This document shows, piece after piece, positions 17,983 through 27,124 of a stretch of 64,000 nucleotides of DNA (the first letter of the stretch is position 1; every line of letters starts with the position of its first letter). The stretch is from Novosphingobium sp. (GTDB lineage: Bacteria > Pseudomonadota > Alphaproteobacteria > Sphingomonadales > Sphingomonadaceae). Below the pieces are notes generated by a model. The model saw only the letters and a list, made by a program, of their open reading frames with translations, searched no databases and was not told the DNA's origin. A program made the position numbers and the translations under genes. Where the stretch lies: contig NZ_JAHEBV010000008.1 in NCBI RefSeq assembly GCF_024642085.1, forward strand, positions 41,971 to 105,970. Direction: 5' to 3'.

Positions 17983-19236
17983 ATGAAGTTTCGTTTCTGT
18001 GCGGCGGCCGCGCTTGTGGCCCCGATCGCCTTTGCTCAACCTGCGCTGGCTGCGCCCGGTGATCCGGTCAAGGTCTCGCCCGAGCTGACCATCGATCCGA
18101 TTATCGATGCGCGGCTGCGCTACGAAAGCGTCGATACGCCGACGCTCGACGCCGACGCAGTGACGCTGCGGATCCGCGCCGGGGCCGAGCTGAAGCACAA
18201 GTCCGGCCTGTCGCTGCTGGTCGAAGGCGAAGGGACGCTGGGGATCGTCTCAGAATACAACGCCTTCCCCTTCGTAATCACCGATAGCCAGCGCCGTCCC
18301 GGTTTTGCGGCGGTGCCTGACCCCATGAACGTCGAGCTTAACCGGCTGCAGCTGCAGTATAAGGGCAAGGCTGCGACTATCACCGTCGGGCGGCAGCGGA
18401 TCAATCTTGACGATCAGCGCTGGGTCGGTGCAGTCGGCTGGCGGCAGAACGAACAGACTTATGACGCGGCGCGGGCCGAGCTGAAGTTTGGCAAAGTATC
18501 CTTCGATGCGACTTATGCGATCGATCAGCGGACTATCTGGGGCGTGGATGGCGGGCCGCGCGCGGCCTTTGGCGGCAATTTCGTGTTTCTTGGCGCGGGT
18601 AGCAAACTTGGCCCCGTCCAGGTCAAAGCCTTCGCCTATATGCTGGACTACGACACCGCCGAACAGGTCGGGGCGCTGGCGACGGTCATGGCCGATACGC
18701 AGACCTACGGCCTGCGCGCAGCGGCCAGCTTCAAGCTGTCCCCCAAGGTCACGCTGGGGCTGACCGCTAGCTATGCCCGGCAATCGGACTGGCAGGACAA
18801 TCCGCTCGACTACGCAGTCGACTACATCGCCGCCGAGGGCAGCCTGAGTTTTGGCAACTTCGGCGTGCTGGCTGGCTATGAAGGCCTGGGCGGCAATGGC
18901 ACCCGCGCGCTCCAGACGCCGATGGCGACGCTGCACAAGTTCAATGGCTGGGCTGATCTATTCCTGACCACCCCGGTCAATGGCTTGCAGGACTATTACG
19001 GCGGAGCTTTGATCAAGTTCCCCAAGGTCAAGGCGCTGCCGGGGCTCAACGCCGCAGTGACCTATCACCGTTTCGAAAGCGATCTGGGCGGGCTGCACTA
19101 TGGCAACGAATGGGATGCTTCGCTGGGCTTCAAACTTGGACGCTACACCCTGCTTGCCAAATATGCCGATTACGATGCGGCGGCTTTCGGGGCCGATTCC
19201 CGCAAGATTTGGCTGCAAGTCGAACTGGCCTTTTAG
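17983..19236 (+). CDS. Alginate-export-family outer-membrane porin in the nitrate cluster
   Basis: 417-aa outer-membrane beta-barrel protein with signal peptide (cut after ALA near residue 24). The segments VGRQRINLDDQRWVGAVGWR and RQNEQTYDAAR are typical of the AlgE/alginate-export-type porin family, and the chain ends in phenylalanine for BAM recognition. GGAG lies 9 nt before the ATG. Located last in the nrt operon and before the nirB leader, it most likely passes nitrate or nitrite through the outer membrane rather than alginate. That role is inferred from context. Confidence 0.8.
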   Translation: MKFRFCAAAALVAPIAFAQPALAAPGDPVKVSPELTIDPIIDARLRYESVDTPTLDADAVTLRIRAGAELKHKSGLSLLVEGEGTLGIVSEYNAFPFVITDSQRRPGFAAVPDPMNVELNRLQLQYKGKAATITVGRQRINLDDQRWVGAVGWRQNEQTYDAARAELKFGKVSFDATYAIDQRTIWGVDGGPRAAFGGNFVFLGAGSKLGPVQVKAFAYMLDYDTAEQVGALATVMADTQTYGLRAAASFKLSPKVTLGLTASYARQSDWQDNPLDYAVDYIAAEGSLSFGNFGVLAGYEGLGGNGTRALQTPMATLHKFNGWADLFLTTPVNGLQDYYGGALIKFPKVKALPGLNAAVTYHRFESDLGGLHYGNEWDASLGFKLGRYTLLAKYADYDAAAFGADSRKIWLQVELAF

Positions 19237-19242
19237 CAAAAT

Positions 19243-19253
19243 CCCCTAAGGGG
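19243..19253. terminator. Short stem after the porin gene
   Basis: CCCC-TAA-GGGG followed by AAAAA, 7 bp after the porin stop. The stem is short and the T-run is on the opposite strand, so termination of the nrt operon here is uncertain. Confidence 0.3.
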
Positions 19254-19266
19254 AAAAATTGTTGCA
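19251..19266 (+). promoter_or_regulatory. Candidate sigma-54 promoter of the nir-nas operon
   Basis: GG at 19252-19253, 10-bp spacer, then GC in TTGTTGCA at 19264-19265; the -12 box TTGCA fits the sigma-54 consensus. The -24 box reads GGAAA. A start near 19277 would lie about 23 nt before the leader hairpins, the same spacing as for nrtA. The TGCACTGCA core overlaps it at 19263-19271. Confidence 0.45.
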
Positions 19267-19299
19267 CTGCACAATTTTCGCTTGCCTGATGGGCAGCGA

Positions 19300-19433
19300 A
19301 TCGCTTACACTTGCAGCCAAGCGATAGGTGCCGCCCAATGCAGGGCGAACCAGCACTAGTCGCCCAAGCAGCGAACAATGCGTGGCAACGAAGCCGCCCG
19401 ATCCGGTCAACCGACCGGGACGAGGCGGCTTTT
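19300..19433 (+). ncRNA. NasT-responsive leader of nirB: two hairpins and a terminator
   Basis: P1 is ATCGCTT (19300) paired with AAGCGAT (19319). P2 is CGCCC (19332) paired with GGGCG (19343) around the hexaloop AATGCA, again with A1 and G4. The terminator is GCCGCC (19393) paired with GGCGGC (19424), a second stem CCGGTC-AACC-GACCGG inside it, then TTTT. The word TGCGTGGCAACG just before the terminator is also in the nrtA leader (there TTGCGTGGCAACG). The nirB start is 32 bp beyond. Confidence 0.75.
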
Positions 19434-19464
19434 CTTGTGCGCGCGCGAGGCAAGGAGCATATCG

Positions 19465-21963
19465 GTGAACGCGCCAGCGACTTTTAAATCGACCGGGACC
19501 GGCACCTCCGAGCGGCTGCCTGAACGTCTCGTCGTGATTGGCAACGGCATGGCCGGGTGCCGCGCAGTCGAAGAGATTCTCGAGCGCGATCCGACGCGCT
19601 ATGCGATCACGATTTTCGGGGCCGAACCAAGGGTCAATTACAACCGGATCATGCTCTCCCCGGTGCTGGCAGGCGAGAAGAGCTTTGACGAGATCGTGAT
19701 CAATGACGCGGCCTGGTATGCCGACAATGCGATCACGCTGGTCTCGGGCGATCCCGTGGTTTCGATCGACCGCGTCACCCAGACGGTGATCGCCAAGTCG
19801 GGCCGGGTCGAGCCATACGACAAACTGCTGATCGCCACCGGCAGCGATCCATTCATTATTCCGGTGCCAGGCAAGGACCTACCCGGTGTAGTGACTTTCC
19901 GCGATCTGGATGACGTCGACAAGATGCTCGCTGCCGCTGAGGGCGGTGGCAGCGCAGTGGTGATCGGGGGCGGCTTGCTCGGACTGGAGGCGGCGCATGG
20001 CCTCTCGCTGCGCGGCATGGCGGTCACCGTGATCCACCTGATGCCGACCTTGATGGAGCGCCAGCTCGATGAGGCGGCGGGGTGGCTGCTCAAGGAAGAG
20101 CTCGAACGGCGCGGGCAGGTGATTCTGACCGGGGCCGATACAGCAGAGATAGTCGGCACCGATGGTCATGTCAGCGGCATCCGGCTCAAGGGCGGGCGCG
20201 AAATCGCTGCCGCGATCGTGGTGATGGCAGTCGGGATCCGGCCTGCCACTGCGCTGGCCAAGGCGGCAGGGCTCGATGTCGAGCGCGGGATCATGGTCGA
20301 TGATCACATGGTCACTTCGGACCCCGACGTGCTCGCGGTCGGCGAATGCGTGCAGCATCGCGGCGCCTGCTATGGCCTGGTCGCGCCGCTGTGGGACATG
20401 TGCCGCGCGCTGGCCGATCATGCCACCGGCGCGCCTTCGGGCTATGAGGGATCGGTAACCTCAACCAAGCTTAAGGTATCTGGAATCGACGTGTTTTCGG
20501 CCGGCGATTTCTCCGGCGGCGACGGCGCAGAGGACATCGTCATGCGCGATGCAGCGCGCGGGGTGTACAAGCGGGTGATCGTCAAGGACGACAAGCTGGT
20601 CGGCGCGGTGCTCTATGGCGATACCGCCGACGGTAACTGGTATTTTGACCTGCTAAAGAACAACGAGGACATTTCCGATATCCGGGAGGCGCTGATTTTC
20701 GGACAGGCCTTCGCGTCCGGGGGTGCGCTGCTGGACCCTAATGCAGCCGTTGCGGCGCTTTCCGACAATGCGGAAGTGTGCGGCTGCAACGGCGTTTCCA
20801 AAGGCAAAGTCGTCGGATGCATCCTCGGTGGGGCGCACAGCCTCGATGCCGTGCGCTCTGCCTGCAAGGCCAGTGCCAGCTGCGGGTCATGCACCCCGTT
20901 GGTCGAGAGCCTGCTCTCGCTCACCCTCGGCGGCGAGGTTGAAAGCGGTCCGAAGACGTTGTGCAAATGCACCAGCTTTGGTCACGATGACGTCCGGCGA
21001 CTGATCCTGGAAAAACAACTCAAGGCCATCCCGCAAGTGATGCAGGCGCTGCACTGGACCACGCCTGACGGCTGCCATTCGTGCCGCCCCGCGCTCAACT
21101 ATTATCTGCTCTGCGCTTGGCCGGGTGTCTATGTCGATGAACAGCACAGCCGCTTCGTCAACGAACGGATGCACGCCAATATCCAGAAGGACGGGACCTA
21201 CTCGGTGGTCCCGCGGATGTGGGGCGGGCTGACCAACCCGCGCGAATTGCGCGCGATTGCCGACGTGGTAGAGAAATACGATGCGCCGATGGTGAAGGTC
21301 ACCGGCGGGCAGCGGCTCGATATTTTCGGGATCAAGAAGGAGGACCTGCCCTCGGTCTGGCGCGATCTCAACGCCGCCGGGATGGTCTCGGGCCATGCCT
21401 ATGGCAAGAGCCTCCGCACGGTTAAAACCTGCGTCGGCTCCGAATGGTGCCGCTTCGGCACGCAGGATTCGACCGGGCTGGGGGTGCAGATCGAGCGGAT
21501 GACCTGGGGCTCATGGATGCCGCACAAGTTCAAGATCGCCGTCAGTGGCTGTCCGCGCAACTGCGCCGAGGCGACGATCAAGGACTTCGGGGTGGTCTGC
21601 GTCGACTCGGGTTACGAATTGCACGTCGGCGGCAACGGCGGGATCAAGGTCCGCGCTACCGACTTGCTGTGCAAGGTCGAAACCGAAGCCGAGGCGATGG
21701 AGCACTGCGCCGCGTTCATCCAGCTCTACCGCGAAGACGCCTGGTATCTTGAGCGCACCGCGCCGTGGCTTGAGCGCAAGGGGTTGGAGTGGATCAAGGC
21801 GTCCCTGTTCGATGATCCGGCCACAGTTGCGCGGCTTGCCGCCAAGTTCCGCTATTCGCAGCAATTCATGCAGGACGATCCGTGGGCCAAACGCGCCGCA
21901 GGAGAGGATGCCGAACTGCACCAGCACCTCGCCGAAGTACGGCCGCTGGAACTCACGTCGTGA
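19465..21963 (+). CDS. nirB: Assimilatory nitrite reductase large subunit NirB
   Basis: 832-aa cytoplasmic NAD(P)H nitrite reductase, reducing nitrite to ammonium with six electrons. An N-terminal FAD/NAD oxidoreductase domain (VIGNGMAGCRAVEE) is followed by two BFD-like [2Fe-2S] regions (VCGCNG and CGSC near residues 437-472; LCKC and HSC near 498-536). The sulfite/nitrite reductase domain has siroheme-4Fe4S ligands CVGSEWC (about 653) and CPRNC (about 695). The GTG start at 19465 follows AGGAG at 7-nt spacing; a longer ATG frame would start inside the terminator. Its TGA overlaps the nirD GTG. Confidence 0.95.
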   Translation: MNAPATFKSTGTGTSERLPERLVVIGNGMAGCRAVEEILERDPTRYAITIFGAEPRVNYNRIMLSPVLAGEKSFDEIVINDAAWYADNAITLVSGDPVVSIDRVTQTVIAKSGRVEPYDKLLIATGSDPFIIPVPGKDLPGVVTFRDLDDVDKMLAAAEGGGSAVVIGGGLLGLEAAHGLSLRGMAVTVIHLMPTLMERQLDEAAGWLLKEELERRGQVILTGADTAEIVGTDGHVSGIRLKGGREIAAAIVVMAVGIRPATALAKAAGLDVERGIMVDDHMVTSDPDVLAVGECVQHRGACYGLVAPLWDMCRALADHATGAPSGYEGSVTSTKLKVSGIDVFSAGDFSGGDGAEDIVMRDAARGVYKRVIVKDDKLVGAVLYGDTADGNWYFDLLKNNEDISDIREALIFGQAFASGGALLDPNAAVAALSDNAEVCGCNGVSKGKVVGCILGGAHSLDAVRSACKASASCGSCTPLVESLLSLTLGGEVESGPKTLCKCTSFGHDDVRRLILEKQLKAIPQVMQALHWTTPDGCHSCRPALNYYLLCAWPGVYVDEQHSRFVNERMHANIQKDGTYSVVPRMWGGLTNPRELRAIADVVEKYDAPMVKVTGGQRLDIFGIKKEDLPSVWRDLNAAGMVSGHAYGKSLRTVKTCVGSEWCRFGTQDSTGLGVQIERMTWGSWMPHKFKIAVSGCPRNCAEATIKDFGVVCVDSGYELHVGGNGGIKVRATDLLCKVETEAEAMEHCAAFIQLYREDAWYLERTAPWLERKGLEWIKASLFDDPATVARLAAKFRYSQQFMQDDPWAKRAAGEDAELHQHLAEVRPLELTS

Positions 21964-22313
21964 TCGGCGATTGGCTCGACATCGGCCCGGTCGATCAGAT
22001 CGCCCCCGGCAACGCTCGCACGCTTCCAGTGCGCGGCGGCCCAGATAATGAAGCGGGGGAGATCGCGGTGTTCCACACCCTCGACAACCAGTTCTACGCG
22101 CTGGTCAACAAGTGTCCGCACAAACAAGGCCCACTCAGTCAAGGCATCGTCCACGGCACCGTGGTGACCTGCCCGCTGCACAACTGGAACATCTCCTTGA
22201 AGACCGGCGAGGCGCTGGGGGATGACAAGGGCTGTGTCCCAACGATCCCACTGCGGGTCGATGCCGGGCGCATCTACCTGCTGCGCGAAGCAGTGGTTCG
22301 GAAAGCCGCCTGA
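21960..22313 (+). CDS. nirD: Nitrite reductase small subunit NirD, Rieske type
   Basis: 117-aa partner of NirB with a Rieske fold. The four cluster ligands are present as Cys52-x-His54 and Cys71-x2-His74, so it probably carries a [2Fe-2S] cluster, unlike short NirD proteins that have lost them. Start is GTG in a GTGA overlap with the nirB stop. Two nucleotides separate its stop from nasA. Confidence 0.92.
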   Translation: MIGDWLDIGPVDQIAPGNARTLPVRGGPDNEAGEIAVFHTLDNQFYALVNKCPHKQGPLSQGIVHGTVVTCPLHNWNISLKTGEALGDDKGCVPTIPLRVDAGRIYLLREAVVRKAA

Positions 22314-22315
22314 TC

Positions 22316-24877
22316 GTGAAACTCGTCCGCACCACTTGCGCCTATTGCGGAGTTGGCTGCGGGATCAATGCGAAGGTCACCGGCCCGCGTCAGGTCGAGA
22401 TTAAGGGGGACCCCACGCATCCGGCCAATTTCGGCAAGCTTTGCTCAAAGGGCACGCACTTGGGCGAAACCGTTGGTCTCGAAGGCCGCTTGCTCCATCC
22501 GATGATCGGCGAGCGGCAGGCCAGGTGGGACGAAGCGCTCGATCTGGTCGCAGGCCGGATGCGCGCATGCATCGCCGAACATGGACCGGATTCGGTCGCC
22601 TTCTATGTCTCAGGGCAATTGCTGACCGAGGACTATTACGTCGCCAACAAGCTGATGAAAGGCTTCATCGGTTCCGGCAATATCGACACCAATTCGCGGC
22701 TGTGCATGGCCAGCGCCGTCGCCGCGCACAACCGCGCGTTTGGCGAGGATGTTGTGCCGTGCACTTACGATGATCTGGACGAGGCCGATCTGATCCTGCT
22801 GGTCGGCTCGAACACCGCCTGGTGCCACCCGGTGATCTGGCAACGGATCGAGCGCGCGCGCGAACGGCGTGGAACAAAGCTGGTGGTGATCGACCCTCGT
22901 CGGACCGAAACTGCTGAGCAGGCTGATTTGCATGTGCAGCTTGCGCCTGACGGCGATGTCGCGTTGTTCAATGCGCTGCTGGCCGAGATGGCGGCGCGCG
23001 GGTTGGTGGACGATAGCGGGCTGGAAGTTTCCGAGGGGTTTTGGAACAATCTACCTTGTGACCATGGCATCGACCAAGTCACCTTCACCCAACTCGCCGA
23101 TCTCGTCGCCGCGAACCGCCGCATGGTTACGTTGTTCTCGCAAGGCGCCAATCAGTCGATTAGCGGCACCGACAAGTGCAATGCGATCATCAACCTCCAC
23201 CTCGCCACCGGCAGGATCAACCAGCCAGGCGCCGGGCCGTTCAGCATTACCGGCCAGCCCAACGCGATGGGCGGGCGCGAGGTGGGCGGGCTGGCCAATA
23301 TGCTCGCCTGCCACCTCGGCTTTTCGCAAGCCGAGCGTGCCGATGTCGCGGAGTTCTGGAACGCGCCGAACCTTTGCTCCGGCCCGGGCCTCAAAGCCGT
23401 CGACATGTTCCGCGAGGTGCACGATGGCCGGATTAAATTCTTGTGGGTGATGGCGACCAATCCAGCAGTTTCGATGCCCGACAGCCAGTTTGTCCGCGAG
23501 GCTTTGGCCAAGTGCCCAACAGTAGTAATCTCTGATGTCATCGCCGATACCGATACGGCCAAGTTCGCCCACATCCGCCTGCCTGCGCTTGGCTGGGGCG
23601 AGAAGGATGGCACCGTCACAAACTCCGAACGCCGGATCAGCCGCCAGCGCGCGCTGTTCGCGTCACCGAGGGAAGCGCGCGCAGACTGGCAAATCATTTG
23701 CCAGGTGGCCGAACGGCTGGGTCACGGCGCGGCCTTCGCCTTTCCCAATCCCGCCGCCGTCTACCGCGAATATGCCGCGATGACCGCGCTGGCAGGCAAG
23801 CACGGCAGACTGTTGGATCTCACCGCGCACGCCGAGATCAGCGATGGGGGTTACGATCAGATGCAACCCTTTCTGTGGGGCGGCGCGCATCCCCTCGCCG
23901 CGCGCTACCCCACCACCTCGGGTAAGGCGCGACTGGTTGCGGTGACAGCTCCTCCCGCCCTGCACGACCCCGCCTACCCGCTGCGGCTCAACACCGCGCG
24001 CTACCGCGACCAGTGGCACACCATGACCCGCACTGGCCTTTCGCCGACGCTCTCGCAGCACCGGCGCGAAGCCTTGTTAGAAATCCACCCTGCCGATGCC
24101 GCTGCGCAAGGGTTGAGCGAGGGCGGCCTCGCCCGGGTGATAACGCAAAGCGGCGCGGCCGTGTTCCGGGTCCAGCTAAGCCCAGGCCAAAGGCGCGGCG
24201 AGCTTTGCGTTCCGATGCACTGGACCGATCAGCTATCTGGTGAAGGCCGCAGCAATCGCTTGCCCGATCAAGCCTGCGATCCCGTCTCCGGCCAGCCCGG
24301 CTTCAAAAATAGCGCGGCCCGCGCCGAAGCGGTTGAGCCTGAATGGCGCGCCTTTTTGGTCAGCCGTGACGCGCCTGACCCGCCGGGCCTGCTCTATTGG
24401 TCCCGAGCCAAAGTGGCGGGCGGCTGGCTTTATGAACTGGCTGGTATGGGCATGGTCGATGCCGCTGCGCTGCTGCCCAAAGGCGAACAAATCGAAGTGG
24501 TCGATCAAGCGCGCGGCATGCGACGGATCGCAGTGCGCGGCGCTGACGGCGCGCTTGAGGGCGCGCTCTATCTCACCCGCGCGGGCCAGCTCCCGGCCCG
24601 CGAATGGGCTGCGGCTCAGCTTGGTCACACCGGAAGCGCTCCGGCCGAACTGCTCGCCGGACGCCCCAGCACGCCGCTGCCGGATCGCGGCGCGATTGTC
24701 TGCGTCTGCCACGGAATTGGCGAGCTCGCGATCACCGCAGCTGCCCGCGGCGGCGCTGCCACAATCGATGCTGTCGGCAAGGCCACGTGCGCCGGAACCA
24801 ATTGCGGCTCGTGCCGCCCGGCCATCGCCCGTCTGCTCGAATTGGTGCTGTCGGACCAAAAGGAGGCCGCAGAATGA
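22316..24877 (+). CDS. nasA: Assimilatory nitrate reductase catalytic subunit NasA
   Basis: 853-aa molybdopterin enzyme reducing nitrate to nitrite in the cytoplasm. The N-terminal 4Fe-4S ligands are Cys8, Cys11, Cys15 and Cys43; the molybdenum-ligand cysteine is in NSRLCMAS near residue 130. The molybdopterin-dinucleotide-binding C-terminal domain covers about 560-680. A BFD-like [2Fe-2S] extension (VCVCHG ... CGSC, about 800-840) follows, which may take electrons directly from a reductase. Starts at GTG. No separate NasC-type reductase is in the window. Confidence 0.94.
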   Translation: MKLVRTTCAYCGVGCGINAKVTGPRQVEIKGDPTHPANFGKLCSKGTHLGETVGLEGRLLHPMIGERQARWDEALDLVAGRMRACIAEHGPDSVAFYVSGQLLTEDYYVANKLMKGFIGSGNIDTNSRLCMASAVAAHNRAFGEDVVPCTYDDLDEADLILLVGSNTAWCHPVIWQRIERARERRGTKLVVIDPRRTETAEQADLHVQLAPDGDVALFNALLAEMAARGLVDDSGLEVSEGFWNNLPCDHGIDQVTFTQLADLVAANRRMVTLFSQGANQSISGTDKCNAIINLHLATGRINQPGAGPFSITGQPNAMGGREVGGLANMLACHLGFSQAERADVAEFWNAPNLCSGPGLKAVDMFREVHDGRIKFLWVMATNPAVSMPDSQFVREALAKCPTVVISDVIADTDTAKFAHIRLPALGWGEKDGTVTNSERRISRQRALFASPREARADWQIICQVAERLGHGAAFAFPNPAAVYREYAAMTALAGKHGRLLDLTAHAEISDGGYDQMQPFLWGGAHPLAARYPTTSGKARLVAVTAPPALHDPAYPLRLNTARYRDQWHTMTRTGLSPTLSQHRREALLEIHPADAAAQGLSEGGLARVITQSGAAVFRVQLSPGQRRGELCVPMHWTDQLSGEGRSNRLPDQACDPVSGQPGFKNSAARAEAVEPEWRAFLVSRDAPDPPGLLYWSRAKVAGGWLYELAGMGMVDAAALLPKGEQIEVVDQARGMRRIAVRGADGALEGALYLTRAGQLPAREWAAAQLGHTGSAPAELLAGRPSTPLPDRGAIVCVCHGIGELAITAAARGGAATIDAVGKATCAGTNCGSCRPAIARLLELVLSDQKEAAE

Positions 24878-25749
24878 CCTCACGCCAAGCTCAAGGCAGT
24901 CCGACGGATTTTCCCGCTGGCACCGTCTGGCTAGTCGGCGCAGGCCCTGGCGATCCCGAATTGCTGACCCGCAAGGCCGAACGACTAATTGGCGCGGCGA
25001 GCGTCGTTTTCCACGATGCCTTGGTCGGTCCAGACATTCTCGAACTCGCCGCACCGTCTGCGCGGCTCATCTATGTCGGCAAGCGCTCTGGCCGCCACTC
25101 GAAAGATCAGGCGAGCATCGACCAGCTGATCGTCAAAGCTGCACTGGCGGGCGAACGCGTGGTCCGCCTCAAAGGCGGCGATCCGGCGGTATTTGGCCGC
25201 GCCACTGAAGAACTTGAGGCATGCCGCGCAGCTAGTGTCTCGGTGCACATCTGCCCTGGCGTAACCGCCGCCAGCGCTGCCGCCGCCTCGCTCGGCCTCT
25301 CGCTCACCCTGCGAGGAACGGCACGCAAGCTGACTTTGGTCACCGCCCATGCCCGCGCAGGCGAAGAGCTCGATCTCGATTGGAAGGCCCTCGCCGATCC
25401 GCAGGCAACGCTAGCGATCTACATGGGCAAATCGGCCGTTGCCACTCTTACTCAACGCCTGATTGCGGCGGGCCTGGCCGGATCAACTCCGGTGGCCATG
25501 GTCGAAAACGCCAGCCTGCGCAATGAACGGCAATTCCGAACCCGGCTCAGTCTGCTGCCGCTCGCCGCGAAGACCGCTTTGGGGGACGGCCCAGCACTGC
25601 TTCTGATTGGCGAAGCACTGCGTGGCGTGGCGCCGATCTTGCGCCTTCCCGCCAATGCCAATGCACGCAAGGATAGAGGTTCCGGCAGCGGATTGGCCAC
25701 GGAAAGCAGCTCAAAGTGGCCATCTGTGGATGTCAAGCAGGATCGATAG
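24874..25749 (+). CDS. cobA: Uroporphyrinogen-III C-methyltransferase (siroheme synthesis)
   Basis: 291-aa SAM-dependent methyltransferase making precorrin-2, the first step to the siroheme of NirB. Motifs are VGAGPGDPELLT (residues 20-31), VVRLKGGDPAVFGR and CPGVTAAS. It has only the CysG-A part; the CysG-B dehydrogenase/chelatase domain is absent and must be encoded elsewhere. The ATG overlaps the nasA stop (ATGA) after a perfect AGGAGG. The last 25 or so residues are polar and unlike the family, perhaps because the gene end is fused to the gene-poor DNA that follows. Confidence 0.92.
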   Translation: MTSRQAQGSPTDFPAGTVWLVGAGPGDPELLTRKAERLIGAASVVFHDALVGPDILELAAPSARLIYVGKRSGRHSKDQASIDQLIVKAALAGERVVRLKGGDPAVFGRATEELEACRAASVSVHICPGVTAASAAAASLGLSLTLRGTARKLTLVTAHARAGEELDLDWKALADPQATLAIYMGKSAVATLTQRLIAAGLAGSTPVAMVENASLRNERQFRTRLSLLPLAAKTALGDGPALLLIGEALRGVAPILRLPANANARKDRGSGSGLATESSSKWPSVDVKQDR

Positions 25750-26297
25750 ACAATCCGGCATTTTCAAGCTCAGCCAAATACGAATTGGCACCATAAACCA
25801 ACTACCTGGTTCAGACCCGGGCCCGCAGCTGCACGAAATGGGAGTTGGAAGTCTGCCAGGACGTTGTTCCAAATCTTCTCAATTTTCACGCTGCGGTGGA
25901 CCTACGAGTCGCATGGTCAGATGTCGCCGGGAACATGGACTGAACTTGCCAGTTCAATGAGGCCTATATTCGAATTGGCCATCATGGCCATCGCAGAAGT
26001 CACATGGGACATTCAGATTTAGACCCCGCAGTGCATGATCGGTGCCTTTGGAATGCGGGGCGAAATGTGCGGCCAAAGCGTCCGCTCAAAGCGCGCGATA
26101 TCTGGGCAATTCGGTTCTTTGGTGACGAGCACAGGCGTCTGCGTGACCGAGCGCTGTTCGATTTGGCCATTCGCGACGTTCGGATCCGCCAATCCATAAC
26201 CGAACGATTGTCGGCTGTCGCGGCCTGATAGCCAAGTTCGGACCGTTCGCTTCCGGCCTTATGCCGACCTCTACGCAACCGCAATCCAAGGCAGCTT
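25750..26297. other. Gene-poor stretch downstream of the nitrate cluster
   Basis: About 550 bp of lower-complexity, mixed-composition sequence with words such as GGCCAT and GGCAATTCGG repeated loosely. Short frames on both strands lack family motifs. Seen as decayed or repeat-derived DNA next to the integrase scar; no terminator was recognised for the nir-nas operon. Confidence 0.45.
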
Positions 26298-26648
26298 TCA
26301 GCGTGTCGATCTGAGCGATTGGTCGAGCAGGATTAGTGAGAACAGGCGGCTGCCGAAACTGTGCACCAGGATGTCGGGCGCCGCTGAGAGGCCGCGCTCG
26401 CGCGCGTAGTCAGCGGCTTTGCGCATGCGCTGCCCGAGTCTCTTGGCGAGCCGGCGGTGGATCCACCGGGCGAGCACGTCGACAGTCGCCCAGCCATATT
26501 TGTAGATCAGGATCGGCGCGGAATATTTGAGCCGGTTGTCGATCAGCCAACTGAAGTCCTCCTGCCATGCGCCGCGCGTGTTCATGCCGTGAACGACGAT
26601 CATCCAGCGCAGGTCCCGGCTCGGCGCGCTGGCGAGACGGTAGCGCGT
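26298..26648 (-). pseudogene. Truncated alpha/beta-hydrolase fragment
   Basis: The frame (ATG at 26603, open 45 bp further upstream) encodes a recognisable hydrolase start, VVHGMNTRGAWQEDFSW, and a nucleophile-elbow-like segment LVHSFGSRL near residue 82. The chain then ends at about 100 residues, far short of an alpha/beta hydrolase. Upstream it abuts the end of integrase homology. It appears cut at its 3' end and possibly at its 5' end; probably non-functional. Confidence 0.55.
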
Positions 26649-26654
26649 CAGGGC

Positions 26655-26940
26655 TTAGGGGCGGTTCGTCCTTGCGTGCCGGATCCTTGCCCGCAGCCAT
26701 AGCGTCGCGGGCTTCGTCGCGTCGTCTGCGCGCCTCTCCCAAGCCGATCTCTGGATAAGGGCCAATCGCCAGCTTCTTCTCGCGTCCGTCAACCCGGTAC
26801 TTGAACCGCCAGAGTTTTCCGCCGGTTGGCTGGACCGGCAGGAACAGGCCGTGGGAATCGCCCATTCTGTAGGGCTTCGGACCCGCCTTAGCATTGCGGA
26901 CAGCAACATCGGTAAGTGCGACGATTTCAATCCCTTGCAT
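26655..26940 (-). pseudogene. Truncated P4-type tyrosine integrase (DUF4102 N-terminal part)
   Basis: From the ATG at 26940 about 95 residues match the arm-binding DUF4102 domain of P4-family integrases: LTDVAVRNAKAG, DSHGLFLPVQPTGGKLWRF, KKLAIGPYPEIGLGEARRRR. The core-binding and catalytic domains (R-H-R-Y) are missing; the frame runs out of homology around 26655 and into the hydrolase fragment. It lies 185 bp downstream of tRNA-Gly in the same direction, the usual place for such an integrase. Confidence 0.75.
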
Positions 26941-27124
26941 CCCGGGTGTCCCCCCAGGCTGGGGGTCACTCGAATTGAGCGAAACCCACATGCCCCCAAA
27001 ATGGCCCCCAGATTCGCAAAATGAGGCGGGAACAGGTGGGCGATAGCGGGACAAATGCGGAGCGGAAACCCCAGGATTTCCGAGGTTTTCGTAGCATTTT
27101 CGGGATGTTGTGGGAGGCGGCGGC

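Noticed and set aside
16627..18198. Long open frame on the minus strand opposite the double ATPase gene (over 500 codons)
   Set aside because: It is the antisense shadow of a high-GC ABC ATPase gene with clear motifs; no family features or ribosome-binding site.
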